Positions 25,709 to 34,872 of a DNA stretch of 64,000 nt are shown here, one piece after another; position 1 is the first letter of the stretch; every line of letters starts with the position of its first letter. The translations under genes and the position numbers were made by a program. The DNA lies in assembly GCA_019112825.1 (NCBI GenBank), contig DXIP01000011.1, positions 1-64,000 of the forward strand, given 5' to 3'. Origin of the DNA: Alistipes excrementigallinarum (GTDB taxonomy: Bacteria; Bacteroidota; Bacteroidia; Bacteroidales; Rikenellaceae). The notes beneath the pieces were generated by a model, which saw only the letters and a list, made by a program, of their open reading frames with translations, did not search any database and was not told where the DNA came from.

Positions 25709-25902
25709 AACGGTTCGGAAGGGGGCTGCCGCAGGCCCCGGGGCAGGAGCAGGGGGGGGGCAGCGGGCCCGGAGCGGGGGCGGCAGCCGGAAAGGGCTGC
25801 AACCGGCCCCGAGTGCAGGGCGACAAGGCTCAATACAAAGGCAGCGGGCCCCGATGCAAGAGCAACGGAGCCCGGTGCAGGGCAGCAGGACGCAGTACGG
25901 GG

Positions 25903-26184
25903 TCAGCGGAGCCGGCCCTCCTCCAGCGGTCCTCGGTCGCGGCGCTCCTTCTTGGCGCGCTTCTCCTTCTTGGGCTTCTTGGGCTTTTTCGGCTTTTTGT
26001 GTTTTCCGGGCTGCTCCGGAGGAGCGGGATGGCCCGGATGTCCCGGATGACCGGGGTGGCCGGGAGGCAGCGGCGCCTCGTGAAGCGGACGGGGCGGACG
26101 GGGACGCGCCGGACGGTTCACGGCGCAGGAAGAGACGAGCAGGGCCAGCACCAGCAGCCACATGCTCCAGAATCTGCGTTTCAT
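25903..26184 (-). CDS. Small repetitive lipoprotein
   Basis: 93 residues. Lipoprotein signal with lipobox VSSC (Cys20). The mature protein is low-complexity: a Pro/Arg/His part with four GHP triplets (PGHPGHPGHPGHP), then a lysine-rich part with KKPKKPKKPKK, then a charged tail. No known domain. The nucleotide repeats (9-bp units) suggest slippage and variable length between strains. A matching promoter lies upstream, which supports real expression. Function unknown; a cationic, surface-associated tail is a possible reading. Confidence 0.65.
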   Translation of the reverse strand: MKRRFWSMWLLVLALLVSSCAVNRPARPRPPRPLHEAPLPPGHPGHPGHPGHPAPPEQPGKHKKPKKPKKPKKEKRAKKERRDRGPLEEGRLR

Positions 26185-26211
26185 AAGGGTACTGCAAGGG
26201 GTTTACACCAA

Positions 26212-26241
26212 CAAAGATACATTTTTTCACGGGACGGCAAA
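26212..26241 (-). promoter_or_regulatory. Promoter of the small repetitive lipoprotein
   Basis: Reverse-strand TATCTTTG (26212-26219) with TTTG 18 bases further upstream (26238-26241). The remaining bases to 26413 are degenerate copies of 'gggtcagc'. Confidence 0.65.
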
Positions 26242-26413
26242 GCGCATGCCGCCCTTTTTTCTGCGGGTTCAGCGAGCCGGCGGCTGAGGGTCAGCAGTCA
26301 CGGGTCAGCGGTCAGCGCCCCTGACCAGCGGCGGAACAGCGGGTCAGCGACGCGGGTCGAGGGTCGGCACCCCGGGTCAGAAGCAGAACAGCACCCCGGG
26401 TCAGCACCCCCGG

Positions 26414-29260
26414 TCAGCGGCGGCAGATGACGTTGAAGTCGCAGAAGCGGCACGTATCTGTATCGGCGCACTGGCGGAAAGGCTGCGTCGGGTCGAAGAG
26501 CTCGGCGAGCGTTTCGCGCACCAGCTCCTCGAAGCGCCCCTCGTAGAGCGAATAGGGGGCCCCCCGCACGCCGAGCTCCCGGTCGGTGAGCAGCGGCGAA
26601 TAGTCGGCGCGGTGCATCTGCCGCACGTAGTAGAGCTGCGGCACGGCGTCGCTGCCCCGCACGTGGCGCAGCATCATGGAGTAGAGCAGCGTCTGGAGGA
26701 TGTTCGAGAGCCGCTGCTTGCCCTTGCCGCGGAAGAGCGACTCGAGCCCGTCGAACTCCAGGTGGGGCGTGCCCGTCTTGTAGTCGACCACGCGCAGCGA
26801 GCCGTCGTCGAGCCGGTCGATGCGGTCGGCAATGCCGGTGAACTTCATCCCGAGGCTCCGCCCGCCCGCCTCGAAGGGGAAGTCGTAGCGCACCTTCTCC
26901 TCAAGCCCCGTCACCGTAAAGCGGTCGTTGGCCGCATCGTAGGCCATCACGCCGTCGCGCAGGTAGCGGACCACAATCTCGCGGATGAGCAGCAGGTTGC
27001 CCGTATACTCCTCGGCCGAAGCGGAGGCGTCGCCGAGGTAGTTTTCGTTGATGGAGGCCTCGACGGCCCGCTCCACCTCGCCCGAGCGCATCAGCGCGCG
27101 GAGCGTCTCTCCCGGATGCAGCTCGTCGCGCACCCGCCCGTAGAGCTGCTCCACGGCGGCGTGGAGAATCGTACCGAACATCGGGGCGTCGACCTCCTCC
27201 GCAACGTCGTCGTCGACGCGCAGCCCCGCCACCGAGTGGAAGTAGAAGCGCAGCGGGCAGGCCACGTAGCGGAAGAAGGCCGTCGGCGAGAGGGTCACCG
27301 GACTTTCGGGGTCGACGAAGCGTTCGAGCGCCTCCATCACGGAGCCCTCCTTGGCCACCTCGATGGGGGCGTTCTCGACCAGATTGACATCGACGCCCAC
27401 CTCGACGTGGTGCACCTCGAAGCCGCTCTCGTAGTCCAGCTGGCGGATGTAGCGGCTCGGCTCGCCGGTCGACTTCTCGTCGGCGTGCGAGCAGTAGAGC
27501 ATGTGAACCGTCCGCGCCCGCTGGATGAGGCGGTAGAAGTAGTAGGCGTAGACACCCTCGTGGTGTTCGGGGGTGGGCAAATCGTAGGCGGCCCGCAGGT
27601 TGTAGGGGATGAACGACGACTGCGCGGCGAAACTGCCGGGGAAGTTGTCGTCGTGCATCGAGAGCAGGATGACGTGCTCGAAGTCGAGGTTGCGCGTCTC
27701 GAGGATGCCCATCACCTGAATGCCCTCGAGCGGCTCGCCCTCGAACGGGACGCGCAGCGTCTGCAGGTGGCGGCGCAGCAGCGAGACGTAGGTCTCCATC
27801 GAGAGCTCGATGTCGCACTCCTCGAGCGTATTGCGCAGCTTGACGATTTCTTCGGAGAGGACGGCCAGAAACTCCCGGCGGCGGCGCACGTCGTCCCCCT
27901 CGAAGGGGAGCCGGGCCACCTCGTCGAGCGTGGCGAGCAGCCACTCCGAGAGGGCGCGCCACTCCTCGGCCCGCCGGAAGAGCCGCCCGAGGAAGGGGCT
28001 GCGCGCCAGCCACTGCGCCTCGACCGAAATCCGCCGCTCGAGCACCACCTTGTCGGCCAGCTCGCGCGAGAGCGCCGCGTCGCTCTCGGCCACGTAGGGG
28101 TGCGCCAGCAGCCCCGTCACGTCGGCATGGTAGAAGAGCGTCTCGCCGCGGCGCGTGCGGCTGTGCTGCTGCAGCTCGATGAGCCGCTCGACGAAGGTGT
28201 AGGCCAGCGTCTGGCGCAGCGGATAGCCCATCGTGACGTTGACCTTGCCCACCTCGGGCGGCAGCGCATAGAGCAGCGGCAGCAGCAGGTTCTCGTCGGT
28301 CAGCACCACGGCGGTCTCCTTGCCCAGCGGCCCGTAGTCGCGGCGCAGGCGGCGCAGAATCTCGCCGACGTACTTGCACTGCACGGCATTCGAGACGCAC
28401 GAGACGGCGAAGAGCTCCTTCCCGCGGCGGAAGTTGTCGTGCGACACCCCGCCCGCCGGCGGGAAGGCCACGACGTTGCGCCGGATGAACATGCCGGCCT
28501 CCTGCTCCCGGTCGTCGCGGTAGTAGTCGTCGAAATCCCAGTAGAACCGGGCCCCGGCGGCCGTCGACAGGTACTTGAAGAGCTCCTGCTCGCACGCCGA
28601 GAGGGCGTTGAAGCCCGCCACGACGAAGCGCCGCGGGCGGTCGAAGGCGAAGCTGCCGCTGCGCAGCCGCTCGACGGCCGCACGCTGCATCATGCCCCCG
28701 TAGGCGATTCCCAGCTCCGCCAGCCGCTCGCGGAAGCGGTGGTAGAGCGGCAGCAGCGTCTTCCAGAGGGCCAGGAAGCGGCGCTTCTCCTGCGAGAGGT
28801 CGGCCTCCTGTCCGAAGGTCGACCAGAAGGAGCGGACGAGCCGCTGCTGCTCGGGCGTGAGGTACGAGAGGTCAGATTCGAGCTCCTTCAGCTCCCAGAG
28901 GTTGCGCAGCAGCATGTCGGCATCGACCCGGTACTTGTCAATCGAGTCGAAGTCCGAGAGGAGCATCTCGCCCCAGAAGTAGAAGCGGTCGAAGGGTTCG
29001 TCGTGGTACTGGCGGTAGATTTTGTAGAGCTCGGTGACCAGCCGCACCCGCTCGGCCGTACGCAGCCCCGAGATTTCCGACATCAGCTCGTCGACCGTCG
29101 TCCAGCGCGGCTGCCAGAGCGGCCGGTCGACAAGCGACGAGAGGGCGTCGGCAAAGAAGATGCGGGCGCGCCGCGACGGGAAGAGGAGCTCCATCGACGA
29201 GAGCTCCTCTCCGTAGCGGGCGTAGAGCTCCGCTGCAACTTCGTTCAGAAAACCCGCCAT
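26414..29260 (-). CDS. AddB-like PD-(D/E)XK nuclease/helicase-like subunit
   Basis: 948 residues, the inactivated-helicase plus nuclease partner of a RecBCD/AddAB-type recombination complex. The N-terminal half is UvrD-like but has no Walker A. The C-terminal nuclease has TGIADRIDR and VVDYKTG (catalytic Asp and Lys) and a 4Fe-4S staple: Cys668 (VACPLRFYF) with Cys937, Cys940 and Cys946, the same C-x2-C-x5-C end spacing as Bacillus AddB. The AddA-like helicase-nuclease lies divergently at 30.1 kb. It probably resects double-strand breaks for RecA; a chi site is unknown. Confidence 0.88.
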   Translation of the reverse strand: MAGFLNEVAAELYARYGEELSSMELLFPSRRARIFFADALSSLVDRPLWQPRWTTVDELMSEISGLRTAERVRLVTELYKIYRQYHDEPFDRFYFWGEMLLSDFDSIDKYRVDADMLLRNLWELKELESDLSYLTPEQQRLVRSFWSTFGQEADLSQEKRRFLALWKTLLPLYHRFRERLAELGIAYGGMMQRAAVERLRSGSFAFDRPRRFVVAGFNALSACEQELFKYLSTAAGARFYWDFDDYYRDDREQEAGMFIRRNVVAFPPAGGVSHDNFRRGKELFAVSCVSNAVQCKYVGEILRRLRRDYGPLGKETAVVLTDENLLLPLLYALPPEVGKVNVTMGYPLRQTLAYTFVERLIELQQHSRTRRGETLFYHADVTGLLAHPYVAESDAALSRELADKVVLERRISVEAQWLARSPFLGRLFRRAEEWRALSEWLLATLDEVARLPFEGDDVRRRREFLAVLSEEIVKLRNTLEECDIELSMETYVSLLRRHLQTLRVPFEGEPLEGIQVMGILETRNLDFEHVILLSMHDDNFPGSFAAQSSFIPYNLRAAYDLPTPEHHEGVYAYYFYRLIQRARTVHMLYCSHADEKSTGEPSRYIRQLDYESGFEVHHVEVGVDVNLVENAPIEVAKEGSVMEALERFVDPESPVTLSPTAFFRYVACPLRFYFHSVAGLRVDDDVAEEVDAPMFGTILHAAVEQLYGRVRDELHPGETLRALMRSGEVERAVEASINENYLGDASASAEEYTGNLLLIREIVVRYLRDGVMAYDAANDRFTVTGLEEKVRYDFPFEAGGRSLGMKFTGIADRIDRLDDGSLRVVDYKTGTPHLEFDGLESLFRGKGKQRLSNILQTLLYSMMLRHVRGSDAVPQLYYVRQMHRADYSPLLTDRELGVRGAPYSLYEGRFEELVRETLAELFDPTQPFRQCADTDTCRFCDFNVICRR

Positions 29261-29264
29261 GGGG

Positions 29265-29972
29265 CTACTCCTCCTTCAGATGACGGATGTCGCCGCCGAG
29301 GAATTTCGCACCGCCCCGGACAATCGAGGGCGAGCCCTTGTAGCGGATGGTGGCGTTGGTCGAGGTCTTGCCCTCGAAGCGGTCGGTCACCCACAGCGAG
29401 ACATTGGCGCCGCTCTGGGCGTTGACCGTGGCGGCCATCACCTCGAGCCCCGAGGCCTCGAGCTTGCCGGTGGTGGCAAAGAGCGACATGTAGCGCGCCT
29501 TGCCCGTCAGGTCGACGGTGCTCTTGCCCGCAAGGTCCATCTTCAGGTCGTCGACCTCGAGCGTGAGCACCAGCGAGGCGTTGCCCCCGACCGAGAGGTC
29601 GAAGAGCTTGCGGCGCAGCGTATCGGCGAAGGTCACCGAGGCGTCGTAGACGGTCAGCTGCTCCAGCTCGCTGTAATAGAGCGTCACCTGCGAGCGGCCG
29701 ACGCGCTGCGACGAGGGGCGCTCGGTAATCTTCAGCACGCGGTCCTTGACCGTGAAGCGGAATTTCGTATCGGAACCCTTCGTGTCGTAGACGATTTTCG
29801 GAGCCTCCGAGGCGGGAATCTGCACCAGGCGGATGTCCAGCGGAGCATCGACAACCAGGGCCGAATAGGAGGTGAGCCACTCGCTGACGCCGGTTGCGGG
29901 GTCCTGCTCCTGGGCACGGAGTCCGCCGAGGGTCAGCAGCGCCGCTGCGACGCTAAGAATCAGTTTCTTCAT
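29265..29972 (-). CDS. Secreted head-GIN-domain (DUF2807) protein
   Basis: 235 residues. Signal peptide MKKLILSVAAALLTLGGLRA. The mature protein is a right-handed parallel beta-helix-like repeat (SVGGNASLVLTLEVDDLKMD, AGKSTVDLTGKARYM, TGKLEASGLEVMAATVNAQ), typical of DUF2807 auto-transporter-adhesin-like domains in Bacteroidota. The start at ATG 29972 begins the signal peptide; upstream in-frame codons are less likely. Four bases separate its stop from the AddB-like ATG, so the two share a transcript despite unrelated roles. Confidence 0.85.
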   Translation of the reverse strand: MKKLILSVAAALLTLGGLRAQEQDPATGVSEWLTSYSALVVDAPLDIRLVQIPASEAPKIVYDTKGSDTKFRFTVKDRVLKITERPSSQRVGRSQVTLYYSELEQLTVYDASVTFADTLRRKLFDLSVGGNASLVLTLEVDDLKMDLAGKSTVDLTGKARYMSLFATTGKLEASGLEVMAATVNAQSGANVSLWVTDRFEGKTSTNATIRYKGSPSIVRGGAKFLGGDIRHLKEE

Positions 29973-30017
29973 AGTCGTATAACTTAAATAATGCGTGAAT
30001 AACACGCCTCTAAATTA

Positions 30018-30025
30018 CAAAATTA
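30018..30025 (-). promoter_or_regulatory. -7 box for the GIN-domain/AddB-like transcript
   Basis: Reverse-strand TAATTTTG, a perfect TAnnTTTG, 46 bases upstream of ATG 29972. No clear -33. Confidence 0.5.
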
Positions 30026-30093
30026 TCGTGAAAAACCGCCTCCGTTCGGCTTTTGTTTCGTACTTTTAGGGGACAAAATCCCACTGTTGCGCC

Positions 30094-33000
30094 ATGCGGG
30101 CAAAGATACTCAATGCCAGTGCCGGTTCGGGCAAGACCTACCAGCTGGCCTACAAATACATACACGACGTCATCGAGCGTCCGGAGCTCTACCGCCACAT
30201 TCTGGCCGTCACCTTCACCAACAAGGCCACCGAGGAGATGAAGAGCCGCATCCTGCGGGAGATTCACCTGCTGGCCACGGGCGACGAAAGCCCCTATGCC
30301 GCGCAGCTGCAGGAGGAGCTCGGCCTCGACGCGCGCACGCTCCAACAACGGGCGCACGACGTGCGGTCGCACATCCTGCACGACTATTCGCACTTCACGG
30401 TGCTGACCATCGATACCTTCTTCCAGCGCATCCTGCGGGCCTTCATCCGCGAGCTGGGCTTCGACCTCGACTACAACGTCGAAATCGAGACGGAGAGTCT
30501 GCTGGCCAAGAGCGCCGACTCGCTCGTGGAGGGCATCACCGAGAACCGCGAGCTGAAGCGCTGGCTCACGGACTTCGTCCAGGAGCGCATCGACGACGGC
30601 CGCCGCTGGGACATCCGCGACGGCATTCTGGCCCTCTCGGGCGAGCTCTTCAAGGAGAAGAACCGCGAGGCGCTCGGGCGCGCGCTGCCCAAGGAGGAGC
30701 TGCGCCGTCTGGTGGGCAAGGCGGGCGAGAAGGCGCGCGCGACGCGGCGCGCCATGCAGGAGAAGGCGCGCGAGGCGCTGCGTCTGATGGAGGAGGCGGG
30801 GGTCTCGCCCTCCGACTTCACGGGCAAGAGCCGCAGCTTCGCCAACTACTTCCTCGCGGCGGCGGGCGACGAGCTGAAGGCGCCGTCGGCCACCGTCGAG
30901 CGGATGAGCCGCACCACCGAGGGGTGGTGCCCCAAGGGCTCGCCCGCACAACCGCTCGTCGCCCGGCTGCAGCCCCTGCTGCGCGACATCTGCGACATCT
31001 TCCGGCTCAACGTCCGGCTGTGGAACACCGCGGCGCTGCTGCGCGAGAACTACCGCAGCTTCGCCCTGCTGGCCGACCTCTACGCGCAGGTGCAGCGCCT
31101 CTGCGACCAGGAGAGCACGATGCTCCTCTCGGAGACGAAGTACATCCTGGCCGAGTTCATCGGCCACAACGACGCGCCGTTCATCTACGAGAAGGTGGGC
31201 AACCGCTTCGAGCGCTACATGATAGACGAGTTCCAGGACACCTCGGCGCGCGAGTGGCGCAACTTCCTGCCCCTGCTGCACAACGCCATGGCGCAGTCGC
31301 AGCAGATATCGGTCTTTCTGGTGGGCGACATCAAGCAGTCGATTTACCGCTGGCGGGGCGGCGACTGGAAGATTCTCCACAGCGAGGCGCGCCGCGAGCT
31401 CTCGCCCGCGGATACCGAGGTGGTCAACCTGCGCGACAACTGGCGCTCGCTGCCGACGGTCGTCGAGTTCAACAACGGCATCATGGAGCGCATCGTCGCG
31501 GCCGACAACCGCGCGCTCAACACGATGCTCGACGAGGCGGCCGCCACGGGGGCCATCGCTGCGGAGCGGGCCGCCGAGCTGCACGACATCCTCGCGGCGG
31601 CCTACGGCGACCACGCCCAGGTGCCGCGCCGCGTGAAGGACGGCCCGGGATATGTCAGCGTGACGGCCTGCACGGGCGAGCCGCCCCTGGTGGAGCGCAT
31701 CAAGCAGGTGCTCGACCGGGGATTCCGCCCCTCGGACATCCTGATTCTGGTCCGCAGCGCGACGGACGGCGCACGCGTGGCCGCCGAGCTGCTGCGCTTC
31801 AAGGGGGAGAACCGCGACGAGCGCTACCGCTTCGATGTCATGACGCGCGAGGCGCTCATCGTGGGCAACGCCCCCGTGGCGGGCTTCCTCATCGCCGCGC
31901 TGCGGCTGACGGTCAACACGGAGGACACGCTCAACCGCGCCATCTACAACCGCTTCCTGGGCCGGGCGTTCGGCGCGCCGCTTCCCGACGACGAGCGCGA
32001 CTTCTGCCGCGCACTGCGGCTGCTCTCGCCCGAGGAGGCCTTCGAGCGGCTGGTCATCCGCCACCACCTGGCCGAGCGCAGCGACCAGACCGCCTACCTG
32101 CAGGCCCTCCACGAGCAGCTCATCTCCTTCTGCTCGAGCAAAATCGCCGACATTCCCCTCTTCCTGCGCTGGTGGGACGAGCAGGGAAGCAGCCGCTCGC
32201 TGAGCATCGAGCAGAGCGAACGGACCATCGAAATCACCACGGTCCACAAGGCCAAGGGGCTCGAACGGCCGGTGGTCATCATCCCCTACTGCACGTGGCA
32301 GCTCGACCCCAAATCGAGCGGCAACGTCACCAACATCGTCTGGGCGCGGGCGAGCGACGAGGAGGCGGCCATCGGGCAGTTTCCCGTGCGCTACAAGCAG
32401 GCGATGGCCGATTCGGAGTTCTCGGAGGCCTACTACCGCGAGCTGGTCTACTCCCACGTCGACAACATCAACCTGCTCTACGTGGCGCTGACGCGCGCCG
32501 CCGAGTCGCTCCACGTCTTCATCCCCACGGGGGGCAAGGCGGCGAACGTGGGCTCGCTGCTGTGGAAGGCGCTGAATCCCAAGGCTGAAGGGTGCCCGCT
32601 CGGAAAAATCGAGGGGCGGCTGCAGACGACCGAGGCGGGCGAGGAGTGCACGTTCGGCAGCTTCGACGGCCCGGCGCCCCGCAAGGCGAAGAGGGACCTT
32701 CCGGAGCACGTGCTGCTGGAGCACTACCCCACGGCCATGGCCGACCTGAGGCTGCGGCTCCCCTCGCAGCGCTACTTCGAGGAGGAGCGCGACGCACTCC
32801 CCTCGCCGCGCGACTTCGGCATCCTGATGCACAAGGCCTTCGAGAATGCGGCCGACGAGGAGGAAATTCGCCGGAGCGTCACGCAGATGCAGAGCGACGG
32901 CATCCTCTCGCAGAGCGAGGTCGAGGCGCTCGGCACGATGCTCGACGAGGCGCTTGCCAACCCCGTCGTGCGGGAGTGGTTCGCCGGCGAGTGGGAGGAG

Positions 33001-33459
33001 GTACGCACCGAGAGCGACATCATCCTCCCGGCCGCCCGGGCGCAGCGCGCCGCGGCAGAGGATGCGGCCGCGGGGGCCGGAAAGGCGGCGGTTGCGGCAG
33101 AGAGCGCGGCGGTTGCGGCCGGGAAGGCGGCCGCTGGAGCAGAGAGCGCGGCAGCCGGGGCCGGGAAAGCGGCCGCTGGAGCAGAGGGCGCGGCAGCCGG
33201 AGCAGGCACCGCGCAGCGCAGCTCCGTGACGCGGCGTCCCGACCGTGTGATGATGCGGAGCGAGCGCGTCGGGGAGCGGGAGTTGCGCCGGGTTGTGGTG
33301 GTCGACTACAAGTTCGGCGAGCACGAAACGGCGGGCCACCGCCGGCAGATTGCCGAGTACATGCGCCTGCTGGGCGAGATGGGCTACGACGAGGTCAAGG
33401 GCTATCTGTGGTACATCCGTCTGCGTAAGGTGGTGGAGGTCTCCGCCCGGGAGGCGTAA
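30094..33459 (+). CDS. AddA/RecB-like UvrD helicase with C-terminal nuclease
   Basis: 1121 residues. SF1A helicase motifs: Walker A ASAGSGKT (residues 9-16), FTNKATEEM, Walker B MIDEFQDTS, GDIKQSIYRWRGG, TTVHKAKGLE and LLYVALTRA. A C-terminal PD-(D/E)XK nuclease ends with VVDYKFGEHE. It probably unwinds and resects DNA ends together with the divergent AddB-like protein. Odd feature: about 60 residues of Ala/Gly/Glu/Lys repeat (residues about 980-1043) are inserted inside the nuclease domain, between the first acidic region (TESDIILP) and DYK. The frame stays open, so the domain may still work. Confidence 0.9.
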   Translation: MRAKILNASAGSGKTYQLAYKYIHDVIERPELYRHILAVTFTNKATEEMKSRILREIHLLATGDESPYAAQLQEELGLDARTLQQRAHDVRSHILHDYSHFTVLTIDTFFQRILRAFIRELGFDLDYNVEIETESLLAKSADSLVEGITENRELKRWLTDFVQERIDDGRRWDIRDGILALSGELFKEKNREALGRALPKEELRRLVGKAGEKARATRRAMQEKAREALRLMEEAGVSPSDFTGKSRSFANYFLAAAGDELKAPSATVERMSRTTEGWCPKGSPAQPLVARLQPLLRDICDIFRLNVRLWNTAALLRENYRSFALLADLYAQVQRLCDQESTMLLSETKYILAEFIGHNDAPFIYEKVGNRFERYMIDEFQDTSAREWRNFLPLLHNAMAQSQQISVFLVGDIKQSIYRWRGGDWKILHSEARRELSPADTEVVNLRDNWRSLPTVVEFNNGIMERIVAADNRALNTMLDEAAATGAIAAERAAELHDILAAAYGDHAQVPRRVKDGPGYVSVTACTGEPPLVERIKQVLDRGFRPSDILILVRSATDGARVAAELLRFKGENRDERYRFDVMTREALIVGNAPVAGFLIAALRLTVNTEDTLNRAIYNRFLGRAFGAPLPDDERDFCRALRLLSPEEAFERLVIRHHLAERSDQTAYLQALHEQLISFCSSKIADIPLFLRWWDEQGSSRSLSIEQSERTIEITTVHKAKGLERPVVIIPYCTWQLDPKSSGNVTNIVWARASDEEAAIGQFPVRYKQAMADSEFSEAYYRELVYSHVDNINLLYVALTRAAESLHVFIPTGGKAANVGSLLWKALNPKAEGCPLGKIEGRLQTTEAGEECTFGSFDGPAPRKAKRDLPEHVLLEHYPTAMADLRLRLPSQRYFEEERDALPSPRDFGILMHKAFENAADEEEIRRSVTQMQSDGILSQSEVEALGTMLDEALANPVVREWFAGEWEEVRTESDIILPAARAQRAAAEDAAAGAGKAAVAAESAAVAAGKAAAGAESAAAGAGKAAAGAEGAAAGAGTAQRSSVTRRPDRVMMRSERVGERELRRVVVVDYKFGEHETAGHRRQIAEYMRLLGEMGYDEVKGYLWYIRLRKVVEVSAREA
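33031..33224 (+). repeat. In-frame 42-bp repeat inside the AddA-like gene
   Basis: About 3.5 copies of a 14-residue unit (AAAGAGKAAAGAES type) encoded by 42-bp repeats. It interrupts the nuclease domain and resembles the GC-rich arrays that fill nearby intergenic gaps. Confidence 0.8.
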
Positions 33460-33940
33460 TCCGCCCCGAAGGCGGGGCACCCCCGCCGGTGCGCACCCGT
33501 CAACAGCCATCCAGGGGACCGCACCGTCCCATGCCAAGCCATGCCCTCCTGCCCCGGCATCACGCTGCACGGCAACGCTCCACTTTCGCTGCCCGGCCGC
33601 CGTGCTCATGCGGAAGCCCGCACCGGAACGCAAACCGGAGCTCAAGCCGGGGCCGGACCCGCCCTACGGCAATACGCCGCGGAACAGAAGATTCCGCCGC
33701 GCATTCCCGTCGGCACACGGCGCCCGACACCACCGCCCGACACCTCACCACCGAACAGCTCGCCGCGCATTTCCGCCGGCACACAACCGCCGCCGCACTC
33801 ATTCCCCGACACACTCCCTCGCACACATCCGCCCCGGAACACGCATCCGCTCCGGAACGCGCATCCGCCCCCGGAACGCACATCCACGCCGGCCCTGCCG
33901 ACCCGCACTGCCGCTCCGCCCCGTCGACGCACGCGCGCAC
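33460..33940. other. Intergenic gap, C/A-rich low complexity
   Basis: Between the AddA-like gene and the tsf terminator. The plus strand is rich in C and A, with recurring words such as cgcatccgc and ccggaacgc near 33830-33890 and ccgacacc near 33725-33750. Frames stay open by composition only; no gene is supported. Confidence 0.5.
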
Positions 33941-33972
33941 AAAAAAGCGAAGCATCCTTGCGGATGCTTCGC
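33941..33972 (-). terminator. Terminator of the rpsB-tsf transcript
   Basis: GCGAAGCATCC (33947-33957) and GGATGCTTCGC (33962-33972) form a perfect 11-bp stem with a TTGC loop, followed by six T on the reverse strand. Confidence 0.9.
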
Positions 33973-33996
33973 CTCTCTCTGGAAACGTGGAGTCCG

Positions 33997-34827
33997 TTAC
34001 TCGCCCAGAGCGAAACGCTTGTAGGCAACTACGGTAGCCTCCTTGTCGGCCTTGTGGATGAACTCGGCAATCGTCTCCTTCTCGCCTACGACCAGCTGGT
34101 TGAGCAGCGTGTTCTCCTCGAAGAACTTGCGCATCTTGCCCTCGGCAATCTTCTCGAGAATGGCCTCCGGCTTGTTGGCGTTCTTCGGGTCCTGCTTCAT
34201 CGCCTCGACGGCAATCTTGCGCTCGTGCTCAACGACCTCGGCCGGGCAGTCAGCCTCCGAAATCGAAACGGGGGCCATGGCCGTAGCCTGCATGGCAACG
34301 GTGTGTGCCACCTCGGCGGGTACCTCCTTGTTGAAGCCCAGAATCACACCGAGCTTCTTGTTGAAGTGCACGTAGGTCGCGCAGTAGGGAGCCTCGATGC
34401 GGCCGTAGTAGGCCAGCTCTATCTTCTCGCCCGTCTGACCCGACTTCTCGGTCACCATCTCCTCGACGGTGTGACCCTCATCGTTCTTCGCGGCAAGCAG
34501 CGCGTCGCGGTCGGCTGCGTCGTTCTTCACGGCTTCCTCCAGCATGGCCTGTGCCGAAGCGGAATACTCGGCGTTCTGGGCCACGAAGTCGGTCTCGCAG
34601 GCCAGGCAAAGCATGTATGCCTTCTGGCCGACGATTTTCGTTACAACGACACCCTCCGTAGCGGTACGGTCGGCACGCTTGGCAACCACCAGCTTACCCT
34701 TCTCGCGGATAATGTCCTGAGCACGCGCATAGTCGCCTTCCGCCTCCTGAAGGGCCTTCTTGCAGTCCATCATGCCGGCGCCGGTCATCTTGCGGAGCTT
34801 CATCACATCAGCAGCTTTGATTTCCAT
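33997..34827 (-). CDS. tsf: Elongation factor Ts
   Basis: 276 residues from ATG 34827 (MEIKAADVMKLRKMTGAGMM). It exchanges GDP for GTP on EF-Tu. The UBA-like N-terminal domain with CKKALQEAEGD and the EF-Tu contact motif ETDFVAQN are clear, followed by two core subdomains. An upstream in-frame Met would add 11 residues with no homology and is rejected. Follows rpsB by 45 bases, the conserved rpsB-tsf order, and ends at a strong terminator. Confidence 0.97.
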   Translation of the reverse strand: MEIKAADVMKLRKMTGAGMMDCKKALQEAEGDYARAQDIIREKGKLVVAKRADRTATEGVVVTKIVGQKAYMLCLACETDFVAQNAEYSASAQAMLEEAVKNDAADRDALLAAKNDEGHTVEEMVTEKSGQTGEKIELAYYGRIEAPYCATYVHFNKKLGVILGFNKEVPAEVAHTVAMQATAMAPVSISEADCPAEVVEHERKIAVEAMKQDPKNANKPEAILEKIAEGKMRKFFEENTLLNQLVVGEKETIAEFIHKADKEATVVAYKRFALGE

Positions 34828-34872
34828 AGTCTTTGTATCTTTAATCGTTCGTAAATTCAATAATTCCCGAGC

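Noticed and set aside
33460..33996. Plus-strand Pro/His/Arg-rich frame after the AddA-like gene
   Set aside because: It runs through a low-complexity spacer and a terminator in the opposite direction; no start signal or domain.
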